Assembly (NCBI GenBank): GCA_020847075.1
Contig: JADLCS010000042.1
Location: 1-64,000 of the forward strand
Length of the DNA stretch: 64,000 nt
Reading direction: 5' to 3'
From: Gammaproteobacteria bacterium
Lineage (GTDB): Bacteria; Pseudomonadota; Gammaproteobacteria; SZUA-140
Shown: positions 27,335 through 35,229 of the stretch, piece after piece
How positions within the stretch are numbered: position 1 is the stretch's first letter
Layout of the letters: every line of letters starts with the position of its first letter
Position numbers and translations under genes: made by a program
The notes under the pieces: generated by a model
What the model saw: only the letters and a program-made list of their open reading frames with translations
What the model was told of the DNA's origin: nothing
The model's database searches: none

Positions 27335-28240
27335 TCAATGATCGGGGCTTTGCTGGCGGCGCGAGTAGAAGCGGGCGTCGCCGGACGGGTGCGTCTTGAA
27401 GCGCTTGTAGCTCCATTGATACTGCGGCGGCAGGCGCCGTACGCAGGTCTCGATGCCGGCGTTGACGGCCGCGGTGATCGCCTCGACCGATGCCCCCGCC
27501 GGGATCTCCGCGAGCGGCAGGAAATGCAGGTGGAACCCGGCGCCGCCCGCGAGGCGTTCGGCGTAGGCGATGAAGATCGGCGCGCCGGTCTGTTGCGCCA
27601 GCCGCGCCAGCAAGGTCATGGTGTAGGCGGGCAGGCCGAAGAACGGGCTGAATATCCCGTTGCCGTGGCGCGGTTCCTGATCGGGCAGGATGCCCAGCAG
27701 CTCGCCCCGGCGCAGGCCCTTGAGCAGCGCGCGCACCCCCGCGGTGTCGGCGGGGACGAGTGTCGCGCCGAAGCGTTCGCGCGCGCCGGTCATCAGCGCG
27801 TCGAGTGCGGCCAGGCGCGGCGGCCGGTACAGGCTGGTCATGCGGTAACGCATCGAGCAGTAGAGCCCGACCATCTCCCAGGCGCCCAAGTGCGGCGTGG
27901 CGAGGATCGCGCCCCGGCCGGCGGCCAGCGCCGCGTCCAGTTGCGCGTCGCCCTCCACCTCCGGCGCCAGTCGCAGGATGTGCGCGCGGTCCCAGAGCCA
28001 CAGCGGCCCGGTCTCCGCCGCGGTCTTGCCCGTCTCCATCAGGCTCCGCCGCACCAAACGCCGTCGCGCGGCCGCGTCCAGCCCGGGAAAGCAGCGGGCG
28101 ATATTGATGCGCGAGATGCGCCTGGCCTCGGTGGGGAAGCGCGCCAGCAGCCAGCCGGTCCCGGCGCCCAGCGCGTGAACGGCACGCAGGGGCAGCAGGG
28201 CGCACAGGCGCAGGGAAAGCTTGATCAGGCGCGTCCGCAT
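27335..28240 (-). CDS. LpxL/HtrB-family lipid A acyltransferase
   Basis: A 301-residue inner-membrane acyltransferase, probably adding a secondary acyl chain to lipid A. The single hydrophobic N-terminal segment (about 8-33) and the catalytic H-x4-E in HLGAWE (His117, Glu122) are clear, with LPDQEPRHGNGIFSPFFG further on. The start at 28240 gives MRTRLIKLSLRL; upstream in-frame codons would add 23 unlikely Arg-rich residues. It converges with the methyltransferase gene across the heptamer repeat. Confidence 0.87.
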   Translation of the reverse strand: MRTRLIKLSLRLCALLPLRAVHALGAGTGWLLARFPTEARRISRINIARCFPGLDAAARRRLVRRSLMETGKTAAETGPLWLWDRAHILRLAPEVEGDAQLDAALAAGRGAILATPHLGAWEMVGLYCSMRYRMTSLYRPPRLAALDALMTGARERFGATLVPADTAGVRALLKGLRRGELLGILPDQEPRHGNGIFSPFFGLPAYTMTLLARLAQQTGAPIFIAYAERLAGGAGFHLHFLPLAEIPAGASVEAITAAVNAGIETCVRRLPPQYQWSYKRFKTHPSGDARFYSRRQQSPDH

Positions 28241-28496
28241 CGATCGTTCCGACTCTTGAGGGTGTAGAATAGCGTATCGTTCGCGCCGTCGGGCGGGTCG
28301 TCCGCGCACGGGCCCGGTTTCGAGGCAGGCCCCATATATCTATATATAAGGAATACCCGCATCGACCCGCGAGTCTAAATCAGGCCGGCGACTTTGTCAT
28401 GAAGGGAAGATTCACGGGTGTTTGCGGCGGCGCGCGCCCTTGAGCGGCGCGGCCGGCCCCTCATCGCGTTCTCACCACCGGCACGGAGGAGGCGCC

Positions 28497-29357
28497 GTGG
28501 CTGACGAAGAATCCATGGCACCGGACGGCACGGCGGTGCGGGTCGCCCTGTGGCGCGCCCTGCATGTCGAGGCGGATCCGCCGCCGCATGTGTTCGAGGA
28601 CGGGATCGGTCTGGTGCTGGCCGCGCCCGACGCGGACTGGCGCCGCCGTCCGGACATGGACCCGGGGTTCACGCGGCCCTTCCGCGCCTCCATCGTGGCG
28701 CGCGCCCGCTTCATCGAGGACCTGGTCGAGGAACAGGCCGGCCGCGGCATCGACCAGTATGTCATCCTGGGCGCGGGGCTGGACACCTTCGTCCAGCGCA
28801 GACCCGGGATCGCCTCCCGCCTGCGGGTGTTCGAGATCGACCGGCCCGGTCCCCAGTCCTGGAAGCGGCGGCGCCTGATCGAACTCGGTTTTGGTGTGCC
28901 GCCATGTCTGCGTTTCGTCCCGGTCGATTTCGAGGCGGGCGACGACTGGCGGCAGGGCCTGGCGGCCGCCGGTTTCGATGCCGGCCGGCCCGCGGTCGTG
29001 GCCTGCGCCGGCGTCAGCATGTATCTCACCCGTGAGGCGGTCGCCGCCCTGCTGCGCGCGGTCGCGGCGTTCGCCCCGGGTTCCACGCTCGCGCTGACGT
29101 TTCTGTTGCCGCTGGACCTCGCGGATCCCGCGGTGAGGCCCGGGCTGCGGCGGGCGGAGCAGGGCGCGCGGGCGAGCGGTACGCCCTTCCTCAGCTTCTT
29201 CACCCCGACGGAGATGCTGGCGCTGGCGCGGGAGACCGGCCTCGGCGACGCGCGTCATGTGTCGGCGGCCGCGCTCGCGCGGCGGTACTTCGCCGGGCGG
29301 ACCGATGGCCTGTGTCCGCCGGAGAATGCGGAGGAACTGCTGGTGGCGAGTCGCTAG
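28497..29357 (+). CDS. Class I SAM-dependent methyltransferase, leucine carboxyl methyltransferase family
   Basis: About 286 residues from a GTG start at 28497, which GGAGG precedes; the frame extends 25 codons further upstream without family similarity. YVILGAGLDTFVQR is the hallmark SAM motif of the PF04072 group, followed by FEIDRPGPQSWKRRRL and FVPVDFE. In bacteria these methylate small hydroxyl or carboxyl compounds. The substrate is not inferable. It is probably co-transcribed with the VIT gene 15 bp downstream. Confidence 0.82.
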   Translation: MADEESMAPDGTAVRVALWRALHVEADPPPHVFEDGIGLVLAAPDADWRRRPDMDPGFTRPFRASIVARARFIEDLVEEQAGRGIDQYVILGAGLDTFVQRRPGIASRLRVFEIDRPGPQSWKRRRLIELGFGVPPCLRFVPVDFEAGDDWRQGLAAAGFDAGRPAVVACAGVSMYLTREAVAALLRAVAAFAPGSTLALTFLLPLDLADPAVRPGLRRAEQGARASGTPFLSFFTPTEMLALARETGLGDARHVSAAALARRYFAGRTDGLCPPENAEELLVASR

Positions 29358-29372
29358 TCGTGGAGGGTCGTC

Positions 29373-30440
29373 ATGCGGGCGGATCGATGCGGAGCGGCGA
29401 TGTCCGACAGTGAAAGCTGGGCCGAAGAGAAACGTTCGGCCACACTCTATCGCGTCATGGCGGAAGTCGAGGACGACCCCGCCAAGGTCGCGCTGTTCAC
29501 CGCCCTGGCCCACGCCGCCGAGACGCAGGCGGGGCTGTGGGAACGGCGCATGCGGGAACACGGCGAGCCCGTGCCGATGCGGCTGCGGCCGACGCCGCGC
29601 CAGCGTGTCATCGCCTGGCTGCTGCGCCGCCTCGGCCCGCGCGCGATCCGGCCCGCGCTCGCGGCGATGAAGATCCGTGGCCTGTCCGTCTATACCCATC
29701 CGGCGCCCGGCCCGGGTCATGCGATGCCGGCCTCGGTGGAAGAGATCGGTTCCCGCCATTCCGGCCTGGGGCGCGGCGGCAATCTGCGCGCCGCCGTGTT
29801 CGGCGTCAATGACGGGCTGGTGTCCAATACCTGCCTGCTGCTGGGGGTGGCCGGCGCCGCGCAGTCCGTCGATATGGTGTTGCTCGCCGGCAGCGCCGGG
29901 CTGCTCGCCGGTGCGGCCTCGATGGCGGCCGGCGAGTATATTTCGGTACGCTCGCAGCGCGAGCTGTACGAATACCAGATCGGCCTCGAGCGCGACGAGC
30001 TGGACGAGTACCCGCAGGAAGAGGCCGAGGAACTGGCGCTCATCTACAACGCGCGCGGCCTCGACCTGGCGCAGGCGCGCGAATTCGCCGCCCGGCTGCT
30101 CGAGGATCGCGGCAAGGCGCTCGACGCGCTGGCGCGCGAGGAGCTCGGCCTCGATCCCTCCGCGCTGGGCTCGCCGCTCGGCGCGGCGGCGGCCTCTTTC
30201 GTTTCCTTCGCCGCGGGGGCGCTGATACCATTGATCCCGTTTCTGCTCGGGTCCGGCGGCCGCCCGGTCGAGGCGATGATCGCGCTGAGCCTCTCGGCCC
30301 TGTTCGGCATCGGCGCGCTGCTCAGCCTGTTCACCGGCAGGGGCGCCCTGCGGAGCGGTCTGCGCATGATGCTGATCGGCGCCGCGGCCGGCCTGGCGAC
30401 GTATCTGATCGGTCATTGGCTCGGCGCCGCGCTGGCCTAG
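29373..30440 (+). CDS. VIT1/CCC1-family metal transporter with N-terminal ferritin-like region
   Basis: A 355-residue protein. The C-terminal half is a CCC1/VIT1 transporter with five hydrophobic segments; FGVNDGLVSNTCLLLGVAGA and ASMAAGEYISVRSQRE are signatures, pointing to export of iron or manganese. The N-terminal 110 residues resemble a ferritin-like helical pair as in MbfA, with EEKRSATLYRVMAEVEDD and LAHAAETQAGLWERR. The usual ExxH metal pair reads ETQA, so the di-iron site may be lost. GGAGGG five bases before the ATG supports this start. Confidence 0.83.
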   Translation: MRADRCGAAMSDSESWAEEKRSATLYRVMAEVEDDPAKVALFTALAHAAETQAGLWERRMREHGEPVPMRLRPTPRQRVIAWLLRRLGPRAIRPALAAMKIRGLSVYTHPAPGPGHAMPASVEEIGSRHSGLGRGGNLRAAVFGVNDGLVSNTCLLLGVAGAAQSVDMVLLAGSAGLLAGAASMAAGEYISVRSQRELYEYQIGLERDELDEYPQEEAEELALIYNARGLDLAQAREFAARLLEDRGKALDALAREELGLDPSALGSPLGAAAASFVSFAAGALIPLIPFLLGSGGRPVEAMIALSLSALFGIGALLSLFTGRGALRSGLRMMLIGAAAGLATYLIGHWLGAALA

Positions 30441-30467
30441 GCGCCGCCTGAAAAGGGAGAGGGAAGG

Positions 30468-31418
30468 ATGATCGGGCAGTATCCGGCGATCAAGCCGTAT
30501 GTCACGCACAGCCTGCAGGTCGATGCGCTGCACACGCTGCACGTCGAGGAATGCGGCAATCCCGAGGGATTGCCCGTGGTGTTCGTGCACGGCGGGCCCG
30601 GCGCGGGCTGCGAGCCCTGGCATCGCCGCTTCTTCGACCCCGAGATCTACCGCATCGTGCTGTTCGACCAGCGCGGCTGCGGACGTTCGACGCCGCACGC
30701 CGAGCTGCGCGACAACACCACGCCGCACCTGGTCGCCGATATGGAACATATCCGCGCGCAGCTCGGCATCGAACGCTGGGTGGTGTTCGGCGGCTCGTGG
30801 GGTTCGACCCTCGCGCTGGTCTACGCCGAGACGCATCCGGAGCGCGTGCTGGGTCTGATCCTGCGCGGCATCTTCCTGTGCCGGCCGGAGGAGATCCGCT
30901 GGTTCTACCAGGAGGGCGCGAGCTGGTTGTTCCCGGACTACTGGGAAGAGTACCTGCGCCCGATCCCCGAGGACGAACGCGATGACCTGGTCGGCGCGTA
31001 TTACCGCCGCCTGACCGGCGAGGACGAGATCGCGCGCATGGCCGCCGCCAAGGCGTGGTCGCGCTGGGAGGGCAAGACCTCCAATCTGTTGCCGCGCAAG
31101 GAGGTGGTCGACCACTTCTCCGAGCCTTACACCGCGCTCAGCCTCGCCCGCATCGAGTGCCATTACTTCATGAACGATTCTTTCCTCGAGCCGGACCAGA
31201 TCCTGCGCGATGCGCATCGCCTGGCGGACATCCCCGGCGTCATCGTGCATGGACGCTACGATGCGGTATGTCCGTTGAAGAGCGCCTGGGATCTGCACCA
31301 GGCCTGGCCGCGCGCCGAACTGCGCGTCATCCCTGACGCCGGCCACTCCGCGCTCGAGCCCGGCATCGTCGACGCCCTGGTGCGGGCGACCGTGGATCTG
31401 TCCAAGCGCCTGGCATGA
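30468..31418 (+). CDS. pip: Proline iminopeptidase
   Basis: Releases N-terminal proline from peptides. The 316-residue alpha/beta-hydrolase has HGGPGAGC (41-48) for the oxyanion hole, [11 protein letters not shown] (67-77), and nucleophile Ser110 in [10 protein letters not shown]. The late GRYDAVCP and [10 protein letters not shown] supply the Asp and His. AGGGAAGG stands before the start. The stop overlaps dtd by ATGA, a pairing seen in other gammaproteobacteria. Confidence 0.95.
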   Translation: MIGQYPAIKPYVTHSLQVDALHTLHVEECGNPEGLPVVFVHGGPGAGCEPWHRRFFDPEIYRIVLFDQRGCGRSTPHAELRDNTTPHLVADMEHIRAQLGIERWVVFGGSWGSTLALVYAETHPERVLGLILRGIFLCRPEEIRWFYQEGASWLFPDYWEEYLRPIPEDERDDLVGAYYRRLTGEDEIARMAAAKAWSRWEGKTSNLLPRKEVVDHFSEPYTALSLARIECHYFMNDSFLEPDQILRDAHRLADIPGVIVHGRYDAVCPLKSAWDLHQAWPRAELRVIPDAGHSALEPGIVDALVRATVDLSKRLA

Positions 31419-31864
31419 TCGCGCTGCTGCAGCGCGTCGCCACGGCGCGTGTCGAGGTGGACGGCCGCGTCGTGGGCGAGATCGGCCGCGGCCTGCTGGT
31501 GTTCCTCGCCGTCGAGCGCGGCGATCGCGAGGCGCAGGCCGAGCGGCTGATCGAGCGCGTGCTGAACTACCGCGTCTTCCCCGACGACGCGGGACGCATG
31601 AATCTCAGCGTGCTCGATGCGACGGGCGAGGTGTTGCTGGTGTCGCAGTTCACGCTCGCGGCGGACACCCGCTCCGGCCTGCGCCCCAGCTTCACCCCGG
31701 CCGCGGAACCGGCGGAGGCGCGGCGCCTGTTCGACTACGCCCTCGCGCGTGCGCGGACCGCCCCGCTCCGCGTCGAGACCGGCCGGTTCGGCGCCGACAT
31801 GCAGATCGCGCTGGTCAACGACGGCCCCGTCACCCTCTCCCTCCGCGCCGCGCCAGATAACTGA
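31415..31864 (+). CDS. dtd: D-aminoacyl-tRNA deacylase
   Basis: Hydrolyses D-amino acids wrongly attached to tRNA. The 149-residue product starts [17 protein letters not shown] and has the [18 protein letters not shown] active-site strand and the [12 protein letters not shown] motif with the cross-subunit Gly-cisPro. Length and order are typical. It overlaps pip by four bases. A palindromic repeat begins five bases after its stop. Confidence 0.96.
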   Translation: MIALLQRVATARVEVDGRVVGEIGRGLLVFLAVERGDREAQAERLIERVLNYRVFPDDAGRMNLSVLDATGEVLLVSQFTLAADTRSGLRPSFTPAAEPAEARRLFDYALARARTAPLRVETGRFGADMQIALVNDGPVTLSLRAAPDN

Positions 31865-31868
31865 CGTT

Positions 31869-32014
31869 GGGGACAGATTTATTTTTCTATCCTTATAAAA
31901 CCCGGGACAGATTTATTTTTGGGCAAGAGATTCCTCATTGAGAATGAAACTGCTAGAAAAACAAAGCCGTATCCGATTTCGTACGAGGCCCCGGCGGAAA
32001 ATAAATCTGTCCCC
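31869..32014. repeat. 146-bp element with 17-bp inverted ends (family II, MITE-like)
   Basis: The ends are perfect inverted copies: GGGGACAGATTTATTTT (31869-31885) and AAAATAAATCTGTCCCC (31998-32014). A third direct copy lies at 31904-31920. The interior has no gene. It fills nearly all of the dtd-apaH spacer and belongs to the repeat family also seen at 33.9, 42.8, 54.8, 57.6, 59.8 and 62.0 kb. Confidence 0.75.
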
Positions 32015-32033
32015 ATTTTTTCGGAGAGGGTAA

Positions 32034-32867
32034 ATGGCCGTTTATGCCATCGGTGATGTGCAGGGGTGCCAGCGTGAATTGACGACGCTGCTTTCCCTGC
32101 TCGATTTCGATCCGGACGCGGACCGGCTGTGGTTTGTCGGCGACTTGGTGAACCGCGGTCCCGATTCGCTGGAGGTGCTGCGTTTCGTGAAGCGTCTGGG
32201 CGAGGGCGCCGTCACCGTGCTCGGCAACCACGACCTGCATCTGCTGGCGGTCGCCGCCGGTGTGCGCGATGCGGGTCCGGGCGACACCTTCGACGCCATC
32301 CTCGCCGCGCCCGATCGCGATGCGCTGCTCGACTGGCTGCGGCATCTCCCCCTGCTGCATCACGACGCCGCGCTCGGGTACACGATGATCCACGCCGGCC
32401 TGCCGCCGCAGTGGGGGCTCGCGCAGGCGGTGGCCCATGCCGCCGAGGTCGAGGCCGTGCTGCGCTCCGACGATTACGTCGTCTTCCTGCGCGACATGTA
32501 CGGAGGAAAACCGGACCGGTGGTCCGAGGATCTGCGCGGCATCGACCGCCTGCGCTTCATCCTCAACTGCTTCACCCGCCTGCGCCTGTGCGACGCGCAG
32601 GGGCATATATATCTAAAGGAGAAGGGCTCGCCGTTCGGCCGCGACGACGATCTCAGGCCCTGGTTCGACATTCCCGGCCGCGCGAGCGCGGGACTCAAGC
32701 TGGTGTTCGGCCACTGGTCGACGCTGGGACGTTATCATGCCCCCGGCGTCTACGCGCTCGATTCCGGCTGCATCTGGGGCGGCGCGCTCACCGCGCTGCG
32801 CCTCGACGGCGAACCGCGCTGGTACAGCCTGCCCTGTGCCGGTTACTGTCGGCCGGGGGAGGAATAG
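32034..32867 (+). CDS. apaH: Symmetrical diadenosine tetraphosphatase ApaH
   Basis: Cleaves Ap4A to two ADP and removes Ap4 caps from RNA. The 277-residue PPP-family phosphatase has the metal motifs GDVQGC (7-12), GDLVNRGPDS, LGNHDLHLLA, HAGLPPQW and, late, FGHWSTLGRY. GGAGAGGG precedes the ATG. The gene stands alone, with palindromic repeats on both sides. Confidence 0.96.
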   Translation: MAVYAIGDVQGCQRELTTLLSLLDFDPDADRLWFVGDLVNRGPDSLEVLRFVKRLGEGAVTVLGNHDLHLLAVAAGVRDAGPGDTFDAILAAPDRDALLDWLRHLPLLHHDAALGYTMIHAGLPPQWGLAQAVAHAAEVEAVLRSDDYVVFLRDMYGGKPDRWSEDLRGIDRLRFILNCFTRLRLCDAQGHIYLKEKGSPFGRDDDLRPWFDIPGRASAGLKLVFGHWSTLGRYHAPGVYALDSGCIWGGALTALRLDGEPRWYSLPCAGYCRPGEE

Positions 32868-32893
32868 TGCCCTCGTTGGGCTTAGAGACTGAC

Positions 32894-32950
32894 AGGGGTC
32901 TGACCCCTATTCACCACCGCCCTCTGTGGGAAAAGGGGTCAGACCCCTTT

Positions 32951-32951
<1 letters not shown>
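32894..32951. repeat. Family III palindromes between apaH and hemF
   Basis: Two copies are present: AGGGGTC-T-GACCCCT at 32894-32908 and arms AAAAGGGGTC/GACCCCTTTT at 32931-32951. The second ends exactly at the hemF stop codon and gives a T-run on either strand, so it could terminate both convergent genes. Further copies are at 48668-48685 and 48931-49011. Confidence 0.7.
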
Positions 32952-33871
<920 letters not shown>

Positions 33872-33884
33872 TCAGGAGAGTAAG

Positions 33885-33908
33885 GGGACGGATTTATAAA
33901 TCCGTCCC
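33885..33908. repeat. Family II palindrome, perfect 24-bp dyad
   Basis: Arms GGGACGGATTTA and TAAATCCGTCCC meet without a loop between hemF and higA. It is the GGACGGATTT variant of family II and marks the left border of the accessory island. Confidence 0.75.
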
Positions 33909-33923
33909 AGGATTTGAGATCAG

Positions 33924-34226
33924 TCAGGCCGCGTGCCGCTTGATCCGGGTGCGTATGGCCCGGCCCTGTTCGAGTTCCGCCCGCTTGAGATCATAGACCA
34001 TCTGCAGATTCATCCAGACTTCCGCGCTGGTGCCGAAGTAGGCGGACAGCCGCAACGCGGTATCGGCGGTAATGGCGCGTGCGCCGCGCAGGATAGCGGA
34101 GATGCGGTTGTGCGGCACACCGATCGCATCGGCCAATGCCCGCGCCGACAGGCCGAGCGCCTCCATGTCTTCCCGTAGCAGCTCACCGGGATGAATGGGG
34201 GGCATCTTGTTCGCGGGTGCCGCCAT
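33924..34226 (-). CDS. higA: HigA-type antitoxin (XRE helix-turn-helix)
   Basis: A 100-residue antitoxin. The XRE-type HTH (about 24-75) includes LREDMEALGLSARALADAIG and VPHNRISAILRGARAITADTA, the VapI/HigA pattern. It should neutralise HigB and repress the operon. It begins 11 bp after the higB stop, in the toxin-first order usual for higBA. A dyad over the upstream promoter is its likely operator. Confidence 0.9.
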   Translation of the reverse strand: MAAPANKMPPIHPGELLREDMEALGLSARALADAIGVPHNRISAILRGARAITADTALRLSAYFGTSAEVWMNLQMVYDLKRAELEQGRAIRTRIKRHAA

Positions 34227-34237
34227 GGTCTTTCCGT

Positions 34238-34516
34238 CTAATGATAATCTGCGATCTCAACGTCTTCTGGGCCAGCGTCCGTCCAGCGGAAACACAAGCG
34301 CCACGGGTCGTTGATGCGTATGCTGCACTGGCCCTTCCGGTCCCCCGACAGACGCTCGAAGCGGTTCGACGGCCGCGCTGCCAGATCCGCCAGCGTCGTC
34401 GCGGCGTCCAGATATTGCAGCCGGTTCCGTATCTGTCTCTCGAAGGCGCGATAGCGCCGCACGCTTTTGCCTTCGAACAGAGCCCGGGCATCCTTGTCGC
34501 GGAAGCTCTGAATCAC
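34238..34516 (-). CDS. higB: HigB-type RelE-superfamily mRNA interferase toxin
   Basis: A 92-residue toxin expected to cut mRNA on the ribosome. MIQSFRDKDARALFEGK at the N-terminus and ERLSGDRKGQCSIRINDPWRLCF (in two parts: LSGDRKGQ and RINDPWRLCFRW) are the HigB/RelE-like signature. The start is GTG at 34514-34516. No Shine-Dalgarno is possible because the -10 box ends six bases before it, which suggests a leaderless message. Confidence 0.9.
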   Translation of the reverse strand: MIQSFRDKDARALFEGKSVRRYRAFERQIRNRLQYLDAATTLADLAARPSNRFERLSGDRKGQCSIRINDPWRLCFRWTDAGPEDVEIADYH

Positions 34517-34522
34517 GCCCGC

Positions 34523-34558
34523 AGTTTAGAGGCGGTCGTGTGGTACGTCAATCGTACC
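34523..34558 (-). promoter_or_regulatory. higBA promoter with overlapping dyad operator
   Basis: On the minus strand, -35 TTGACG (34551-34546), a 17-bp spacer and -10 TAAACT (34528-34523) make a strong sigma-70 promoter. A dyad GGTACG-N5-CGTACC (34542-34558) covers the -35 and is a good HigA operator candidate. The predicted transcription start falls on the G of the higB GTG codon. Confidence 0.7.
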
Positions 34559-34667
34559 GAAGGACAGGGCGGGAAAGCGGAACCGGTGAAGGGCAGGGGA
34601 CGTCGGGGTCGAAAGCCGAGCGCGCGGCTCGGATATTCTGGTACAGGGATCTGGCGGAGAGGCCGGC

Positions 34668-34961
34668 CTACTTGCTCTCCGCCAGGTCCATGCCCTTCAG
34701 GAATTCCAGCAGCGCACGCCGGCGGCGCGTGGACATGCCGTTGTAGACCTTGAGCAGGGCCGACTGGTCCTCGGTCAGTTTGTAACCGTCGGAGTTCTCG
34801 CGGATTTCCGGGATCAGCGTCGGATCCTGCTCGATGCTGTGCTGCAGCCTCAGGATCAGTTCCGCGTTCATGCTGCGCCGGTTGGTCTTGGCCGACTTCG
34901 CGATGCGCTTCTTGAGATCCTCCGGCATCCGTAGTCCGAAAGGATTAATTTCGCGTCCCAT
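34668..34961 (-). CDS. Arc-type ribbon-helix-helix DNA-binding protein
   Basis: A 97-residue protein. Residues 5-50 match the Arc repressor-like ribbon-helix-helix domain: PFGLRMPEDLKKRIAKSA, NRRSMNAELILRLQ. The C-terminal half (SALLKVYNGMSTRRRRALLEFLK) is of unknown role. It is divergent from the large lipoprotein gene, with a 28-bp dyad over the intervening promoter, so it probably controls that gene, itself, or both. It is part of the accessory island. Confidence 0.8.
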   Translation of the reverse strand: MGREINPFGLRMPEDLKKRIAKSAKTNRRSMNAELILRLQHSIEQDPTLIPEIRENSDGYKLTEDQSALLKVYNGMSTRRRRALLEFLKGMDLAESK

Positions 34962-34985
34962 GCGGTCATTCTAGTCAAAAAAGCA

Positions 34986-35029
34986 TTGACAGAAATAGGA
35001 ACACGGTGTAGCTATATAGCATCACCGTG
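34986..35029 (+). promoter_or_regulatory. Promoter and 28-bp dyad between Arc-type gene and repeat lipoprotein
   Basis: TTGACA (34986-34991) followed 17 bp later by TAGCTA, with TATATA overlapping, gives a plausible plus-strand promoter for the gene at 35230. The arms CACGGTG (35002-35008) and CACCGTG (35023-35029), plus a symmetric core GCTATATAGC, form a dyad across the -10 region. A ribbon-helix-helix dimer pair could bind here. It leaves a leader of about 200 nt. Confidence 0.6.
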
Positions 35030-35229
35030 AATCTATCCCGATATCGCGGAAGAAGGCGTGATCCCGCGCGCGACGAGCCGTGCCCTGCCGGCGCCGACGC
35101 GGGCGGAACGATGCGCGGCCGGACCGATCGGTTCCGGGTTGGGGTGTGACGAGGGTTTTCGCATAGCAATCATGGTACATGCCTTTGCGCATGTCTTTGG
35201 GGAAAGATAAATAGAGAGAGGGGGTCACG

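Noticed and set aside
34962-35229. A riboswitch in the 200-nt leader of the large lipoprotein gene
   Set aside because: I could not match any known aptamer core; the only clear structure is the dyad at the promoter.
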